DNA of 64,000 nt. Source: Flavobacteriales bacterium. Lineage in GTDB: Bacteria; Bacteroidota; Bacteroidia; Flavobacteriales; JABDKJ01. This document shows positions 43,712 to 53,367 of the stretch, piece after piece. The stretch lies in the NCBI GenBank assembly GCA_013002285.1, contig JABDKJ010000033.1, positions 1-64,000 on the forward strand, written 5' to 3'. The notes under the pieces are model-generated. The model had not been told where the DNA came from. It saw nothing but the letters and a program-made list of their open reading frames with translations, and did no database searches. The translations under genes were made by a program, and so were the position numbers. The stretch's first letter is position 1; each line of letters begins with the position of its first letter.

Positions 43712-44356
43712 TTATTTTCTTCTTTCTATTGAGTTGTTCCCACCTCTATCTCCACCGCCATCAGTTGACCTGTCTTCAGTTTTGCTTTCGGTAGAACTTT
43801 TTTCCTCTTTTTTATCATCTCCTTGACCAGGTTTATCACCTGGTCTCAGACCTAATTTTCTTAATATCTTATCGCTTTTGTCATACTTCACATTCGCGTA
43901 TAGTACGTTGGATTTACCTGCAGCTTTGTCGAAAACGAACATATATCCACCTTCACTTGCATATTCTCTGATGGCATCAAAGATCTGTTGTTGAACTGGC
44001 TGTATTAGTTGCTGTCTTTTCTTAAAAAGGTCTCCCTCTACACCAAATCTTTGTTGTTGCAACATCCTAGCGTCTTGTTTCTGCTTTTCTATCTCTTCTT
44101 CTCTGCTTCGCTTCATCTCTTCTGTAAGCAATACCGCTTCAGCTTGGTATGCAGCTACAAGTCTTTCAATAGTTGCGTATTTCACCTCTATCTCCTCTTG
44201 CCATTCTCCAGAGACTCTGTCTAACTCCTCTTGAGCATCAATATACTCTTGCATGTGTTCAAGGATATATTTGGTGTCAACAGCACAATATTTTTGAGCA
44301 TTCATACCAAAAGCAGTGAATAGGGCTATAAAGGCTATTACAAGACTTCTTTTCAT
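43712..44356 (-). CDS. OmpH/Skp-family periplasmic chaperone (first copy, extended tail)
   Basis: 214 residues: signal peptide (to FGMNA), the start QKYCAVDTKYILEHMQEY, a long coiled-coil arm (about 40-130), and GGYMFVFDKAAGKSNVLYA. It differs from the second copy by a hydrophilic C-terminal extension of about 40 residues rich in Lys, Glu, Ser, Gly and Asp, which may contact cell wall or membrane. Tandem ompH genes after bamA are the usual Bacteroidota arrangement. Confidence 0.92.
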   Translation of the reverse strand: MKRSLVIAFIALFTAFGMNAQKYCAVDTKYILEHMQEYIDAQEELDRVSGEWQEEIEVKYATIERLVAAYQAEAVLLTEEMKRSREEEIEKQKQDARMLQQQRFGVEGDLFKKRQQLIQPVQQQIFDAIREYASEGGYMFVFDKAAGKSNVLYANVKYDKSDKILRKLGLRPGDKPGQGDDKKEEKSSTESKTEDRSTDGGGDRGGNNSIERRK

Positions 44357-44396
44357 AAGTGATTTCTAAAGGGACAGCGAATTTATCATTTTTCGA

Positions 44397-46946
44397 CTAC
44401 AGTTCTCCAAGATTCGTGCCAATAGTAAAGTGGAACTGGCTTCTAGGCATCCCTAAATTGGTAGGGATATCATCGAATCTCCATCCGTAGTCAAGCCCTA
44501 AAAGACCGAACATTGGCAGGAAGATCCTCATTCCAAAACCTGCAGACTTATTAAGCTCAAACGGATTATAACTGTCAAAATTGCTCCAAGTATTTCCAGC
44601 CTCTGCAAATCCTAACATGTATATAGTTGCATTAGGATTCAATGACAATGGATACCTCAACTCAGTCGTATATTTAGAGATGAAAGTTGATCCTGTAGTC
44701 GGTGAAATTGAATTGTCATCATATCCTCTGAGGGCAATGATCTCCCTTCCATCTAATTGAAATCCTGTAAGGGCACTTCCTCCCAAATAAAACCTTTCGA
44801 AAGGTGAATCTCCAATATCTCTATTGTAATGACCTAAATAACCATGTCCAGTTTTAGCATAAAGGACCAAAGACCTGCTTGCTTTATCGCTATAAGAATC
44901 ATCTCCACTTCCCGCAAGCGTGGTATACCATGCGGAAGTAAATTTCCATTTGTGATATTCAAGCCACTTGAATTTCTCTTGATCTGTAGCATTGGCAAAA
45001 TCTTTATTTGGGCTAAATAAGGCTGAATAGGGTAATGTTGCTTTAAGTGACAACGAAACGTCAGACCCATAGGTTGGGAATATTGGTGCACTTACAGAAT
45101 TTCTCGAAAGAGATAATTGGATCGATGCATTGTTTGAAACACCTGAAGCGAAAGTGAATACATTGCCAAAATTGTTGAGATCATAATATTGATAAGCAGC
45201 TGCTGCACGAAATACAAACCAGTCATCGGGTCTTTGCCATCTTTGTCCAAAACCAACAGTTAATCCGGTAATACTTAGATCTCTTCTATCCGGATTTGGA
45301 ATAGTTCCATCAGAAGTGTTCAAGTTTTTTGACACACCATTTGTTTGAACTGAATGTTGTAGGGATACTGAAAAAGAATTTGGCTTCTTTCCGCCTAGCC
45401 ATGGTTCAACGAAAGACAGAGTATATGCCTGGTAAAATTGACCATTCGATTGAGCTCTTATCGAAAGCCTTTGCCCATCACCTTTAGGCACAGGTCTCCA
45501 TGCGCCTTTGGTAAACATATTCCTAAGGCTAAAATTATTGAATGAAAGCCCGAGGGTTCCTACCACTCTCCCTGCTCCCCAACCACCGGAAAGCTCTATT
45601 TGATCAGAAGGACGTTCAACAACAGTATATTCAATATCGACCGTTCCGTCCTGCGGGTTTTGTTTAGGGTTCACCCCAAATTGTTCGGGATCAAAATAAC
45701 CGAGATTTGAAAGTTCTCGCTGAGTCCTGATGATCGCACTTCGATTAAATAGATCACCAGGTTTGGTCCTGATTTCACGCATGATCACGTGATCATTTGT
45801 GATGGTATTTCCAGCAATTGTGACATTTCTAATTCGGTACTGTTTCCCTTCATATATCCTTACTTCTATGTCAATGGAATCGCCATCTACCTGCACTTCT
45901 ACGGGCGTTGCATTGAAGGATAAATATCCATTATCGAGATACAATGAACTCACATCTCCCCCGGTTGGGCTTTGGAACAATCGCTGCTGTAGTTTTGTCT
46001 CATTGTAGATCTCGCCATAAGCGATACCTAGTCGCTGGTTCAACTGATCATCTGTATAAATAGAATTTCCTAACCATGAGATATCTCTGAAATAGAACTG
46101 CTTATCCTCAAGGATCGAAAGTCGAATATTTATGGTCTCTTCATCATGATCCCAAATGGTATCGGATAGGATCTTCACATTTCGATAACCGTTCTTATTG
46201 AACATGGCGATCAGACTTTGCTTATCTTCTTTAAAATTACCCTCAGTGAACTTTGATCTTTTAAAAACCCTGTACCACTTCTTTTCCTTGGTATTGGACA
46301 TCGTTCGCTTTAGCTTTACGTCTGAAAATGCTTCTATACCCAGGAAACTGATGTCGTTGATCTTGATCTTGTTTCCTTTCTTGACATAGAAATCCAACAC
46401 ATCGCCAAAAGCATTTTGCGCAATGGTGTCTTTCCACTGTTCAGTCCTTACAGTAGTGTTCAAATAGCCCTTGGCTATGTAGTAATTACGAACAGTATTC
46501 TTCGCTCTGGCAATGAGGTCTTCATTAATGATCTTTCCTCTAACAAGGGTCAATTGCTCTCTTAAACTCTCGACATCAGACTTGCTAATTCCCTTAAAAC
46601 CATACCGAGAAAGCCTTTCTCTCTCCGTTACTTTTATTGCTAGGAATATATCTTCTCCCCTTACATCCGCAGAAAAGACTTCAACATTTGCGAAAAGATC
46701 TTGCTTCCATAGATTGCGTATTGCAGCACTGATCTTTTCTCCAGGAACCGTTATTTTCTCACCAACAGAAAGTCCAGAGAAGAGCTTTATGGCCTGCACA
46801 TCTGTAGTTTCTGCACCGATCACAGAAATTCCACCTATAACGTATTCCTTTGGTGTTTTGAAATCGCTCTCTCCACCTAAAATGATCTGTGATGAGATCG
46901 TAAAGGAGATAAACAGAAGTGTAAAAAGGCTAAGTAGTTTTTTCAA
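44397..46946 (-). CDS. bamA: Outer-membrane assembly factor BamA
   Basis: 849 residues: signal peptide, five POTRA-type repeats to about residue 440, and a 16-strand Omp85 barrel. The lid-loop motif appears in [16 protein letters not shown], and the barrel ends [13 protein letters not shown]. It inserts beta-barrels into the outer membrane. Its ATG overlaps the uppS stop by 4 bases. Neighbours (two Skp genes, uppS, porG) are the conserved Bacteroidota context. Confidence 0.96.
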   Translation of the reverse strand: MKKLLSLFTLLFISFTISSQIILGGESDFKTPKEYVIGGISVIGAETTDVQAIKLFSGLSVGEKITVPGEKISAAIRNLWKQDLFANVEVFSADVRGEDIFLAIKVTERERLSRYGFKGISKSDVESLREQLTLVRGKIINEDLIARAKNTVRNYYIAKGYLNTTVRTEQWKDTIAQNAFGDVLDFYVKKGNKIKINDISFLGIEAFSDVKLKRTMSNTKEKKWYRVFKRSKFTEGNFKEDKQSLIAMFNKNGYRNVKILSDTIWDHDEETINIRLSILEDKQFYFRDISWLGNSIYTDDQLNQRLGIAYGEIYNETKLQQRLFQSPTGGDVSSLYLDNGYLSFNATPVEVQVDGDSIDIEVRIYEGKQYRIRNVTIAGNTITNDHVIMREIRTKPGDLFNRSAIIRTQRELSNLGYFDPEQFGVNPKQNPQDGTVDIEYTVVERPSDQIELSGGWGAGRVVGTLGLSFNNFSLRNMFTKGAWRPVPKGDGQRLSIRAQSNGQFYQAYTLSFVEPWLGGKKPNSFSVSLQHSVQTNGVSKNLNTSDGTIPNPDRRDLSITGLTVGFGQRWQRPDDWFVFRAAAAYQYYDLNNFGNVFTFASGVSNNASIQLSLSRNSVSAPIFPTYGSDVSLSLKATLPYSALFSPNKDFANATDQEKFKWLEYHKWKFTSAWYTTLAGSGDDSYSDKASRSLVLYAKTGHGYLGHYNRDIGDSPFERFYLGGSALTGFQLDGREIIALRGYDDNSISPTTGSTFISKYTTELRYPLSLNPNATIYMLGFAEAGNTWSNFDSYNPFELNKSAGFGMRIFLPMFGLLGLDYGWRFDDIPTNLGMPRSQFHFTIGTNLGEL

Positions 46947-47689
46947 TTCTCTATTATTTGTTCGCTGGTCTTTCCGAATCTTCTTTCTCTGTTCTGATAA
47001 GAGATAACCGCTTTGTAAAATTCATTTTTCCTGAACTCAGGCCAGAATGTTTCCGTGAAATAGAGTTCCGCATATGCGATCTGCCAAAGCAAGAAATTGG
47101 AAATACGATTTTCACCACTCGTCCTAATTAGTAGATCAGGATCTGGAAAGTTCTTTGTAGTCAAATGATCTGAAATGACTTTATCATTGATATCATTCGG
47201 TTCCAAAATACCCTTTTTCACCTTTTCTGAAATGCTTTTTATAGCATTGGTGATCTCCCATCTGGAACTATAACTCAACGCAAGTATCAGAGTAATATTA
47301 TCGTTCTGTTTCGTCTTTTCTATTCCCTTTTTGAGAGCGGTTTGGCACTTTTCAGGAAGGTTCTCAATATCACCTATGGCTTCTAGTCGAACAGAATTTT
47401 CATGAAGTTCTTCAATTTCATTAATGATCGTTTCTACTAAAAGGTCCATTAAAGCATCTACTTCTTCTTTCGGTCTGTTCCAATTTTCAGTAGAAAATGC
47501 ATATAGGGTCAAGTACTTAACTCCTAGTTCCCGGGCAGTTTTTAACGACTCCCGAACTGAATCCACTCCATTTAAATGACCAAAAACCCGGTCTTCGCCC
47601 CTGCTCTTAGCCCATCTTCCATTGCCATCCATAATAATGGCAACATGCTGGGGTATATTGTTCTTGTCTATTTGATGTTTTAACTCCAT
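46943..47689 (-). CDS. uppS: Isoprenyl (undecaprenyl) diphosphate synthase
   Basis: 248 residues of the cis-prenyltransferase family. The catalytic Asp is D21 in [46 protein letters not shown] and [26 protein letters not shown] segments are all present. Makes the C55 lipid carrier for cell wall and polysaccharide synthesis. Overlaps bamA by 4 bases. Confidence 0.96.
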   Translation of the reverse strand: MELKHQIDKNNIPQHVAIIMDGNGRWAKSRGEDRVFGHLNGVDSVRESLKTARELGVKYLTLYAFSTENWNRPKEEVDALMDLLVETIINEIEELHENSVRLEAIGDIENLPEKCQTALKKGIEKTKQNDNITLILALSYSSRWEITNAIKSISEKVKKGILEPNDINDKVISDHLTTKNFPDPDLLIRTSGENRISNFLLWQIAYAELYFTETFWPEFRKNEFYKAVISYQNRERRFGKTSEQIIEN

Positions 47690-47778
47690 GAATTGACCAA
47701 ATGCTCAGCAAAATTAGGATAATCTACTGCTGATAAAACTATTTTAAGGTAAAAATGAGTTAAAGGTTGTTAAGTAGG

Positions 47779-48618
47779 TCACTTCCAGCAACCGTTGTCT
47801 GGTGGGCCTAGCTTAATTGCTATAGAAGCTTGTGTAATGAAGTACCAATCTTTGTTGTTCGGGTCGCCTCTTTCCAAGCCTTCATTCGTGCCATTTGGCC
47901 TTACTTCGATCAAACTTCTGTCTGCAAGTAAAACAGCTAACAAACCATTGTCTTCTCTCAAAAGATCTTCATTGGCGTAAACTGTTGAAACATCGTCTAA
48001 ATAGTCAGTGAAGAGTTTCCTTACGCCATATTCCATATTGAATGCAAATCGACCACCCATATTGACTTTGAACCCTAACCCAATAGGGACAGCCAATTGG
48101 TTTAATTTATAAGGTTCGCCCATGAGTACCGAACCTTGTCCTTCTGTATTCAGGCTATTCAATTCAAACCAGGCTCCTTCAATCTCTGCTTCTGGATTAA
48201 AACTAAAATAGGTCAAACCGCTCCATAAATATGGTGTGATGTTGTCTTGTTTTTTACCAATGGCGTATTCATAGAAATTGATCTCCAAGCCTGCTCCTAT
48301 CTCCAATATCTTAGTCCTAAAGTGCAAGTTCCTGTTTACGAGGTCTGGATTTTTGTTGTCGCTATCATAGGCCTCAAGGGAAGTACGAAGGCCGTACAAC
48401 TTCAATGCATGTCTCCTTGTTGGGTTCCATTTGTAACTAAAACCAAACATAAAGTTGTTATGCTCGAAATGCTGGAATGGATTGAGATCGCCTATGTAAT
48501 AAGAGGTGCCAAAGTTGAGCCCTATTTCGCCATAGGGCTTGTGTGTCTTACTAAGTATCCTTTGAGAATTTCCTTGGAAAAATGCGAAAACAAATAATAT
48601 GATGATCAGTTTTTTCAA
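47779..48618 (-). CDS. porG: PorG / DUF6089 outer-membrane protein of type IX secretion
   Basis: 279 residues with signal peptide (FVFAFFQGNSQ) and an eight-strand-like barrel pattern: YGEIGLNFGTSYYIGDLNP, YKWNPTRRHALKLYGLR, then GGRFAFNMEYGVRKLFTDYLDDVS. In Porphyromonas gingivalis PorG lies directly before uppS and bamA and is needed for type IX secretion. The same order here (nadK-porG-uppS-bamA) supports the assignment. The two T9SS-sorted proteins at 55562-61538 show that the pathway is in use. Confidence 0.85.
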   Translation of the reverse strand: MKKLIIILFVFAFFQGNSQRILSKTHKPYGEIGLNFGTSYYIGDLNPFQHFEHNNFMFGFSYKWNPTRRHALKLYGLRTSLEAYDSDNKNPDLVNRNLHFRTKILEIGAGLEINFYEYAIGKKQDNITPYLWSGLTYFSFNPEAEIEGAWFELNSLNTEGQGSVLMGEPYKLNQLAVPIGLGFKVNMGGRFAFNMEYGVRKLFTDYLDDVSTVYANEDLLREDNGLLAVLLADRSLIEVRPNGTNEGLERGDPNNKDWYFITQASIAIKLGPPDNGCWK

Positions 48619-48678
48619 TGCTCTTCACCTATTAATGCAATTAATGGTCAAATATTGTACGAATATCTGACATCTTGG

Positions 48679-49557
48679 TTAATTCCTTTTATCCATTCCC
48701 CAAAGAAGTTTATTCTTCATTGTTGATAGGAAGGTGTGTCCTTCAGGGATCACTAGGTTTATTTTAAAGGGTGCTTTCTTAATGATAAGCTCTTGATCTG
48801 AGCGAATAACTGCCGAACGCGAGTCTAAAGTTATAAGAAATTGGTCATCCCTTCCATCAGCTTTGAGTTTAAGGCATACATCATCAGGTACGATCATCGG
48901 TCTCACATTCAAATGGTGTGGTGCAATTGGATTAATGATCAGACTATTGGTCTCTGGATGCACTATTGGACCTGAACAGCTCAATGAGTATGCAGTTGAA
49001 CCTGTGGGAGTTGCGATCAACAGACCATCAGCCCAATAACTGTGGAGATATTCATCGTCAACTTCGCAATGGATAACGATCATACTTGAAGAATCTCTCT
49101 TAATAATTGCGATCTCATTCAAGGCATAATTGACCTCTCCAAATGGGTTATCATCAATATCCAAAGTAACCAATCCTCTTTCTTGAATTGCGTATCGTCC
49201 AGTGAGAACAAGGTCTAAGCTCTCTTCAATTCCGGGAACGGCAACGGTGGAAAGAAAACCCAGTCTTCCCGTATTTATTCCCAAGATGGGTATTCCGGAA
49301 TCACGGATCAGAGAAATTGTACTTAAAAAAGTGCCATCCCCGCCTATACTGAACAATAGATCCAATTCCTCCTTAACTTGATAATGGTCCGAGAATTCTG
49401 GAAGGTCGATATTAAAACTCATCTTACTTAATAAATGAGCTTTAAAAGGCGAATAGACTTTTACGTTTACTGAGCGGTCCAACAGACTTTCTATGAGGTC
49501 CTTGATCCCATCATTGAATTCGTCTTTGAATTCTGTTCCGTATATACCAATGGTCAT
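48679..49557 (-). CDS. nadK: NAD kinase
   Basis: 292 residues. Phosphorylates NAD to NADP. Motifs: LLFSIGGDGTFLST (GGDG 72-75), GINTGRLGFLSTV, NEIAIIKRDSSSMI and the glycine-rich SYWADGLLIATPTGSTAYSLS. Located between an Omp85-like gene and porG in the envelope cluster; the gap to the upstream gene is 12 bases. Confidence 0.96.
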   Translation of the reverse strand: MTIGIYGTEFKDEFNDGIKDLIESLLDRSVNVKVYSPFKAHLLSKMSFNIDLPEFSDHYQVKEELDLLFSIGGDGTFLSTISLIRDSGIPILGINTGRLGFLSTVAVPGIEESLDLVLTGRYAIQERGLVTLDIDDNPFGEVNYALNEIAIIKRDSSSMIVIHCEVDDEYLHSYWADGLLIATPTGSTAYSLSCSGPIVHPETNSLIINPIAPHHLNVRPMIVPDDVCLKLKADGRDDQFLITLDSRSAVIRSDQELIIKKAPFKINLVIPEGHTFLSTMKNKLLWGMDKRN

Positions 49558-49569
49558 GTGATCCTCTGT

Positions 49570-50943
49570 TTATATGGATTTCTTGTATTGCAAAAACAAA
49601 CCGTGCTCGTTTATATTGTTAAAGGCATACTCCAATCTGAAAACCCGATTAAAAATTGTTACAAGATCTAAACCTAGACCTGAGCCAACCAATAATTTAT
49701 TATCTAAAAAATTATTCTCCGAATATAAGCCATCTTTCACGTATCCTAAGTCAATAAATCCATTCAAATAAAAAGCGTACTTAAACTTATTGATCCTCTG
49801 ATTTCGAATAGGTAATGTAAGCTGATCTGGTTTTACAATATTGTACTTGAGATTATTGCGCAGCAGAGCATATGCCTGGCCATCTACAAGGTAATATCCA
49901 TAGCCTCTTACTTGTGCGTCTGAGTAGCCCAAGCCTCGCTGCAGTGCATAAGGCAACTCTCTGAAGAATGAGTATTTGCTTTTGAAACCATTTTGCACAA
50001 CCCATCTTTCAGCGATCTTATTGTGAACGGTGAATTGCAAAAAGATATTTGCAAATAGGTCTTGCGGCCTTGCTCCAATACCTTTCAATTGCGATTCGAA
50101 AAACCAAGTATGTCCTTTTTGAGGATAAGCAATGAAATCTACATTTTTGTGGTCGATCAAATAGGAGAGTTCCAAAAAATTCAGGTCTTGTTGACCATTT
50201 AGATGATCTGAAAAGTTTAAGGCTAGGGAATCTGAAAGCGAATGAGAATTCCATCCTAGATAGATCCGTTGCATTAAATTGAATCCTGGCCTATGGTCTA
50301 AACCTATTCCGAACTGCAATAATTCCTTCGTATTCCCTGAAAGGTCATCATAGAAAACCCTCTTATTGTCTTGAGTTCCTACGGTTACTTCGGCAAATTG
50401 TCTGTAGCCACCAAAAAAGACCATTCCCAATGTGCGCTTTTTGTTGATCCCTGGTACTTTGTAGCTCAATGCAAATTGCTTTGAATAACCTGTTTGCGCC
50501 CTCAGAGAAAGGCGTTCATTCCTTCCTCGAAAATTCTTTTGTAAATAGCTGAGTCCATAATTTACTCTGGAAAAGTCCTTAGTATTCCACCAAATATTGA
50601 AATTTGGATCTGCTAATCTGAAAATGATGCTTGGAAAAATATACCAGAGCTCTTTTAATTCAATCAGTATGATGAGATCGCCTTTAAACCCAGGGATAGG
50701 AGTGATCCTTATTTCATTGAATAACTCGGTGTTTCGCAGATTCTGCTCTGCTATAGCTATTAATTGGTCTATTCGCTGACCATCGATCACATCTCCTTTT
50801 GCAAATGGCAATTCCCTGAGAACAATGAAGTCTTTTGTGACTTTTGTGCCATCTATTACAATATCATTTATCGGAATATTCTGCCCGAGACATGAAGATG
50901 AGAGGATAAGTAAGAGTAAAATTGATCGAAAGACGTTCGCCAA
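49570..50943 (-). CDS. Short Omp85/TamA-like barrel protein
   Basis: 457 residues: signal peptide, one POTRA-like domain (about 22-95; INDIVIDGTKVTKDFIVLRELPF, then a loop and IRITPIPGFKGDLIILIEL), then a barrel of about 340 residues ending LEYAFNNINEHGLFLQYKK. VRGYGYYLVDGQA resembles the conserved RGY/RGF lid motif. It could insert or export specific envelope proteins or lipids. It lies between the CBS gene and nadK, a site that is usually empty in this otherwise conserved cluster. Confidence 0.82.
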   Translation of the reverse strand: MANVFRSILLLLILSSSCLGQNIPINDIVIDGTKVTKDFIVLRELPFAKGDVIDGQRIDQLIAIAEQNLRNTELFNEIRITPIPGFKGDLIILIELKELWYIFPSIIFRLADPNFNIWWNTKDFSRVNYGLSYLQKNFRGRNERLSLRAQTGYSKQFALSYKVPGINKKRTLGMVFFGGYRQFAEVTVGTQDNKRVFYDDLSGNTKELLQFGIGLDHRPGFNLMQRIYLGWNSHSLSDSLALNFSDHLNGQQDLNFLELSYLIDHKNVDFIAYPQKGHTWFFESQLKGIGARPQDLFANIFLQFTVHNKIAERWVVQNGFKSKYSFFRELPYALQRGLGYSDAQVRGYGYYLVDGQAYALLRNNLKYNIVKPDQLTLPIRNQRINKFKYAFYLNGFIDLGYVKDGLYSENNFLDNKLLVGSGLGLDLVTIFNRVFRLEYAFNNINEHGLFLQYKKSI

Positions 50944-50946
50944 GGT

Positions 50947-51606
50947 CTACATGTTTATGTACTTCATCAACTCTTCGAACCTATTCTTAAGGTCTTCATG
51001 AAATTGATCTTTATCGTAGGAAGCAGTAACATTATATTCGTAGCGATGAAAGCTTTGTAAAAGGCCACTGTTATCCTCTGTTTTTATGGAAAGCACCACA
51101 GAGATGCCTTTCTCATCCAATTCTGGAAATACCTGTACTGCAAATATTTTGGCATTATTCCCTTCTGCGATCTGGGCTATTTCTCCTAGAGAATAATCAT
51201 TCCTGTTCATTCTTAAAACGAATACCGAACATCCATGCTCTATAGCAAGTGTTTTTCCATAATAATCAACAATAGCTCTTGGTGTAATGGATCCCAAGTA
51301 TTTCCTTTCATTATTGATGACTGGCACAAGGACTAAATCATGTTCTTTTAGCACTTTAACCACATCATGCACCAGTTGTTGCTCATTGATCATGTATTCA
51401 AGGAACTCATTCTTGTACATCTCGATGGCCGTTCCTTTTGGCCTATCGTCTATATCGGTGTCTGTCACTATCCCAATAAGATCGCCTCTTTCAACCACGG
51501 GTAATTGGCTGGTTTTATATTCCGTCATGATCTCTAAAACCTCGTCAACTGTGGTATCACAACTAACAACCGGAACATCTTCTTCAATAAGATCTGTTGC
51601 AAGCAT
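50947..51606 (-). CDS. CBS-domain protein
   Basis: 219 residues. Two CBS motifs cover about residues 1-125 (LPVVERGDLIGIVTDTDIDD and LVPVINNERKYLGSITPRAI), followed by an ACT-like C-terminal region (EIAQIAEGNNAKIFAVQVFPE). CBS pairs bind adenylate-type ligands and regulate partner enzymes; none is obvious apart from nadK nearby. Start region divergent from pdxJ with a 37-base gap that holds a weak minus-strand -7 match, TACATTTA (51634-51627). Confidence 0.88.
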   Translation of the reverse strand: MLATDLIEEDVPVVSCDTTVDEVLEIMTEYKTSQLPVVERGDLIGIVTDTDIDDRPKGTAIEMYKNEFLEYMINEQQLVHDVVKVLKEHDLVLVPVINNERKYLGSITPRAIVDYYGKTLAIEHGCSVFVLRMNRNDYSLGEIAQIAEGNNAKIFAVQVFPELDEKGISVVLSIKTEDNSGLLQSFHRYEYNVTASYDKDQFHEDLKNRFEELMKYINM

Positions 51607-51643
51607 TAATTAATATTTTTGCACTTTAAATGTAAATATTTTA

Positions 51644-52375
51644 ATGACCCGACTTAGCGTAAACATCAATAAAATAGGAACACTTAGAAATGCTCGAGGT
51701 GGCAACAGACCAGACCTTGTCGAAGCAGCAGTTCGTATTCAAGAGTTTGGAGCCGATGGGATAACTATTCATCCAAGGCCAGATCAAAGACATATAAGGT
51801 ATAGTGATGTAGATAGACTTAAAGAAGTCATTCACACAGAATATAATATAGAAGGATATCCATCCGAAGAATTCATTGCGCTTGTTTTGAAAACCAAGCC
51901 AGACCAGGTAACGCTTGTTCCAGACCCTCCAGGTGTGCTCACTTCCAATGCTGGGTGGGATGTAAAAGGTCGGAAAGATCTCCTGCAAGATGTCATTGCA
52001 CAATTCAAAGAAGCTGAAATAAGAACGTCTTTATTCATGGAAACAGATCTAGACCAGATCGAAAGTGCAAAGGAAACAGGTGCGGATAGAATTGAGTTAT
52101 ATACGGGGCCTTACGCAGAAAACTATTCCAAGAACCCAGAAAATGCGGTAGCGCCATTTATTAAAGCTGCATTGCATGCTCAAAATATCGGATTGGAGCT
52201 AAACGCAGGTCATGACCTTGACATGGACAATCTGAATTTCTTTGTTTCAAAGATCCCTATCATCAAGGAGGTTTCTATCGGACATGCTTTAATATCGGAC
52301 GCTTTATACTTTGGATTAGAGAATATAGTGAACATGTATAAACGACAATTACTAGTTCATGAAACTGAATTATAA
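51644..52375 (+). CDS. pdxJ: Pyridoxine 5'-phosphate synthase
   Basis: 243 residues; condenses 1-deoxyxylulose 5-phosphate with aminoacetone phosphate in vitamin B6 synthesis. Typical opening LSVNINKIGTLRNARGG, ITIHPRPDQRHIR, DPPGVLTSNAGWD, RIELYTGPYAE and LNAGHDLDMDNL. Overlaps the following hydrolase gene by 17 bases. Confidence 0.96.
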   Translation: MTRLSVNINKIGTLRNARGGNRPDLVEAAVRIQEFGADGITIHPRPDQRHIRYSDVDRLKEVIHTEYNIEGYPSEEFIALVLKTKPDQVTLVPDPPGVLTSNAGWDVKGRKDLLQDVIAQFKEAEIRTSLFMETDLDQIESAKETGADRIELYTGPYAENYSKNPENAVAPFIKAALHAQNIGLELNAGHDLDMDNLNFFVSKIPIIKEVSIGHALISDALYFGLENIVNMYKRQLLVHETEL

Positions 52376-53117
52376 GCTCCTTGGTGAAGGAGAGCCATTG
52401 ATCATCGCTCATGGCCTATTTGGTTCATTGGATAATTGGATGAGCATGGCTAAAAGACTAGCAGAAAACTTCCAAGTCTATTTGATCGACCATAGGAATC
52501 ACGGCAAGTCACCTCATAGCGATGAAATGAGCTACGACTTAATGGCTGAAGACTTGCATGAATTCATTGAAGAACATGAACTGATCAGTCCTTCAATTAT
52601 TGGCCATTCAATGGGTGGTAAGGCAGCAATGGCCTTGGACAATAAATATCCTGGCAGTCTGAATAAGCTTGTGGTTATAGATATTGGAATAAAAGAATAT
52701 CCACCTCACCACCAAAAGATATTAGCTGGTTTGAACAACCTTGATCTCCCATCTCTAAGATCAAGATCACAAGCAGATGGTCGTTTGGAAGAGTTTGTAG
52801 AAGAATCTGGTGTAAGACAGTTCTTGCTTAAGGGCTTGTATAGAAATAAAGAAGGCACATATAGCCTCAGATATAATTTGGGAACAATTCAAGAGAGAAT
52901 GGACAATATATTGTCTGAGCTGAATATTGAGGGAAGTGAAACTAAAACGCTTTTTATTAGAGGAGAGTTGTCTGGTTATTTATTAGATGAAGATATACTA
53001 GGCCTGCAAAAAGTATTTAAGAATTCTGACGTAGCAACCATCCCTGAAAGTGGTCATTGGGTGCATGCTGAAAAACCAAATGAGCTTTTCGATACTTTAA
53101 GCGATTTTTTAAGGTAA
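52359..53117 (+). CDS. Alpha/beta hydrolase (YbfF-like esterase)
   Basis: 252 residues. Oxyanion segment IIAHGLFGSLDNWM, the nucleophile elbow IGHSMGG with S84, DHRNHGKSPHSD, and the catalytic His in PESGHWVHAEKP near residue 233. The family hydrolyses acyl esters or thioesters; the natural substrate is not known. Adjacent to pdxJ in many flavobacteria. The coding overlap suggests coupled translation. Confidence 0.9.
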   Translation: MKLNYKLLGEGEPLIIAHGLFGSLDNWMSMAKRLAENFQVYLIDHRNHGKSPHSDEMSYDLMAEDLHEFIEEHELISPSIIGHSMGGKAAMALDNKYPGSLNKLVVIDIGIKEYPPHHQKILAGLNNLDLPSLRSRSQADGRLEEFVEESGVRQFLLKGLYRNKEGTYSLRYNLGTIQERMDNILSELNIEGSETKTLFIRGELSGYLLDEDILGLQKVFKNSDVATIPESGHWVHAEKPNELFDTLSDFLR

Positions 53118-53255
53118 ACGGCCTTAAAGCCAATTTTCCTATAGGATCGAGAATTGATCTTAATACAACCTTTACCTCAGTTCCAAGTTTGACTATCAAT
53201 TAGGCATTTGTTCTAAGTGATGGAAACCTTTATTCATGGATTCAGTAAAATACTA

Positions 53256-53288
53256 TTGTTGCTACCATATGAAACCTGATGAATTTTG
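53256..53288 (+). promoter_or_regulatory. Candidate promoter for the PorE-like gene
   Basis: TTG at 53259-53261, 19 bases, then GAATTTTG (53281-53288; five of six fixed -7 bases). It lies in the largest gene-free stretch of the window (53118-53367, 250 bases), in which nothing else was recognised. Confidence 0.35.
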
Positions 53289-53367
53289 AGAATGATTAGA
53301 CATCAATTCGTAACAATTCTAAAAGCATTTCGTAGGAACTTAAAACATTTTAACCGATACATACCGC

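Noticed and set aside
53118..53367. Largest gene-free stretch, examined for tRNA, small RNA or a short gene
   Set aside because: No cloverleaf, no strong hairpin and no open frame with a convincing start; only a weak promoter match.
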